DNA from: Tissierellales bacterium | GTDB lineage: Bacteria; Bacillota; Clostridia; Tissierellales; Dethiosulfatibacteraceae | DNA length: 33,747 nt | NCBI GenBank assembly: GCA_016938195.1 | Contig: JAFGVC010000088.1 | Span: 1-33,747 of the forward strand | Direction of reading: 5' to 3' | Program-made: the position numbers and the translations under genes | The notes under the pieces: model-generated | Database searches by the model: none | Told to the model about the DNA's origin: nothing | What the model saw: the letters and a program-made list of their open reading frames with translations, nothing else | Part shown: positions 33,724 through 33,747 of the stretch, in pieces | Layout: each line of letters starts with the position of its first letter | How positions within the stretch are numbered: the stretch's first letter is position 1

Positions 33724-33747
33724 TTAATATTAGAAAACTTGAATCAG
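33720..33747 (+). CDS. Gene start cut by the window end, possibly type I restriction-modification M subunit
   Basis: Nine codons are visible, MINIRKLES. The ATG overlaps the HTH stop in an ATGA. HsdM-like methylases with an IRKLESELW-type start commonly follow this regulator, which is the basis of the suggestion. Nine residues cannot establish it. Confidence 0.4.

Overview
The window is a chromosomal segment of a low-GC, Gram-positive anaerobe, most likely in class Clostridia. The evidence is strong AGGAGG-type ribosome binding sites, AT-rich spacers, TTGACA/TATAAT promoters, two T-box leaders, a PyrR-type attenuator, ferredoxin-bearing MinD-like ATPases, a FeoB-associated Cys-rich peptide and a type-3 prolyl-tRNA synthetase. 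Species cannot be fixed from the sequence. No tRNA, rRNA or CRISPR array was recognised.

Layout. (1) 1-2130: start of a secreted protein or lipoprotein gene, an FCD-type GntR regulator with a palindrome over its own -35, and a lipoprotein ApbE flavin transferase. (2) 2136-9643, minus strand: tex, prfB (programmed +1 frameshift) and secA, then a BaiN/HI0933-type flavoprotein. (3) 9654-12231, minus strand: a four-gene overlapping operon of two NifX-like cluster-binding proteins and two MinD/ferredoxin ATPases, with a palindrome-covered promoter and its own terminator. This resembles the ATPase and NifX-like parts of the Desulfovibrio 'orange protein' locus. A LytTR regulator with a degenerate receiver lies beside it. 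(4) 13015-17178: a 91-aa unknown protein, a small FeoB-associated membrane peptide, and an operon of small alarmone synthetase, tldD and tldE. (5) 17222-29571: a fumarylacetoacetase-family gene, then a long minus-strand block read as flavin reductase, radA, CarD-type regulator, PIN/TRAM protein, ispD, ispF, T-box(Pro)-proS, glycoside-hydrolase-like lipoprotein, asd, T-box(Cys)-cysK, cysE. The order follows the Bacillus radA-disA-yacL-ispD-ispF-gltX-cysE-cysS block with substitutions. (6) 29630-31851: a 42-bp direct repeat pair, a 5'(3')-deoxyribonucleotidase and a uracil permease behind a PyrR-type attenuator. (7) 31860-33747: a GC-richer remnant of a mobile element. A broken prim-pol fragment is fused by deletion to a broken large serine recombinase C-terminus. 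After that comes an intact small HTH regulator whose stop overlaps the start of a gene that probably encodes a type I restriction-modification methylase subunit, cut by the window end.

Regulation is the most informative layer. Two T-boxes have specifier codons in the same register (TGC for Cys, CCT for Pro) and match the downstream genes. prfB keeps the classic CTTTGAC slip site at codon 25/26. uraA has a consensus promoter, PyrR-type loop and terminator. Several genes place stop codons inside terminator hairpins, and two terminators sit directly against the next gene's ribosome binding site.

Best candidates for less-described biology are the MinD-ferredoxin/NifX operon with its palindromic operator, the degenerate LytTR regulator, the 42-bp repeats, the SAS-TldDE linkage and the 91-aa unknown. 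I did not find a clearly new defence or mobile system complete within the window; the element at the right edge is mostly decayed and continues outside.
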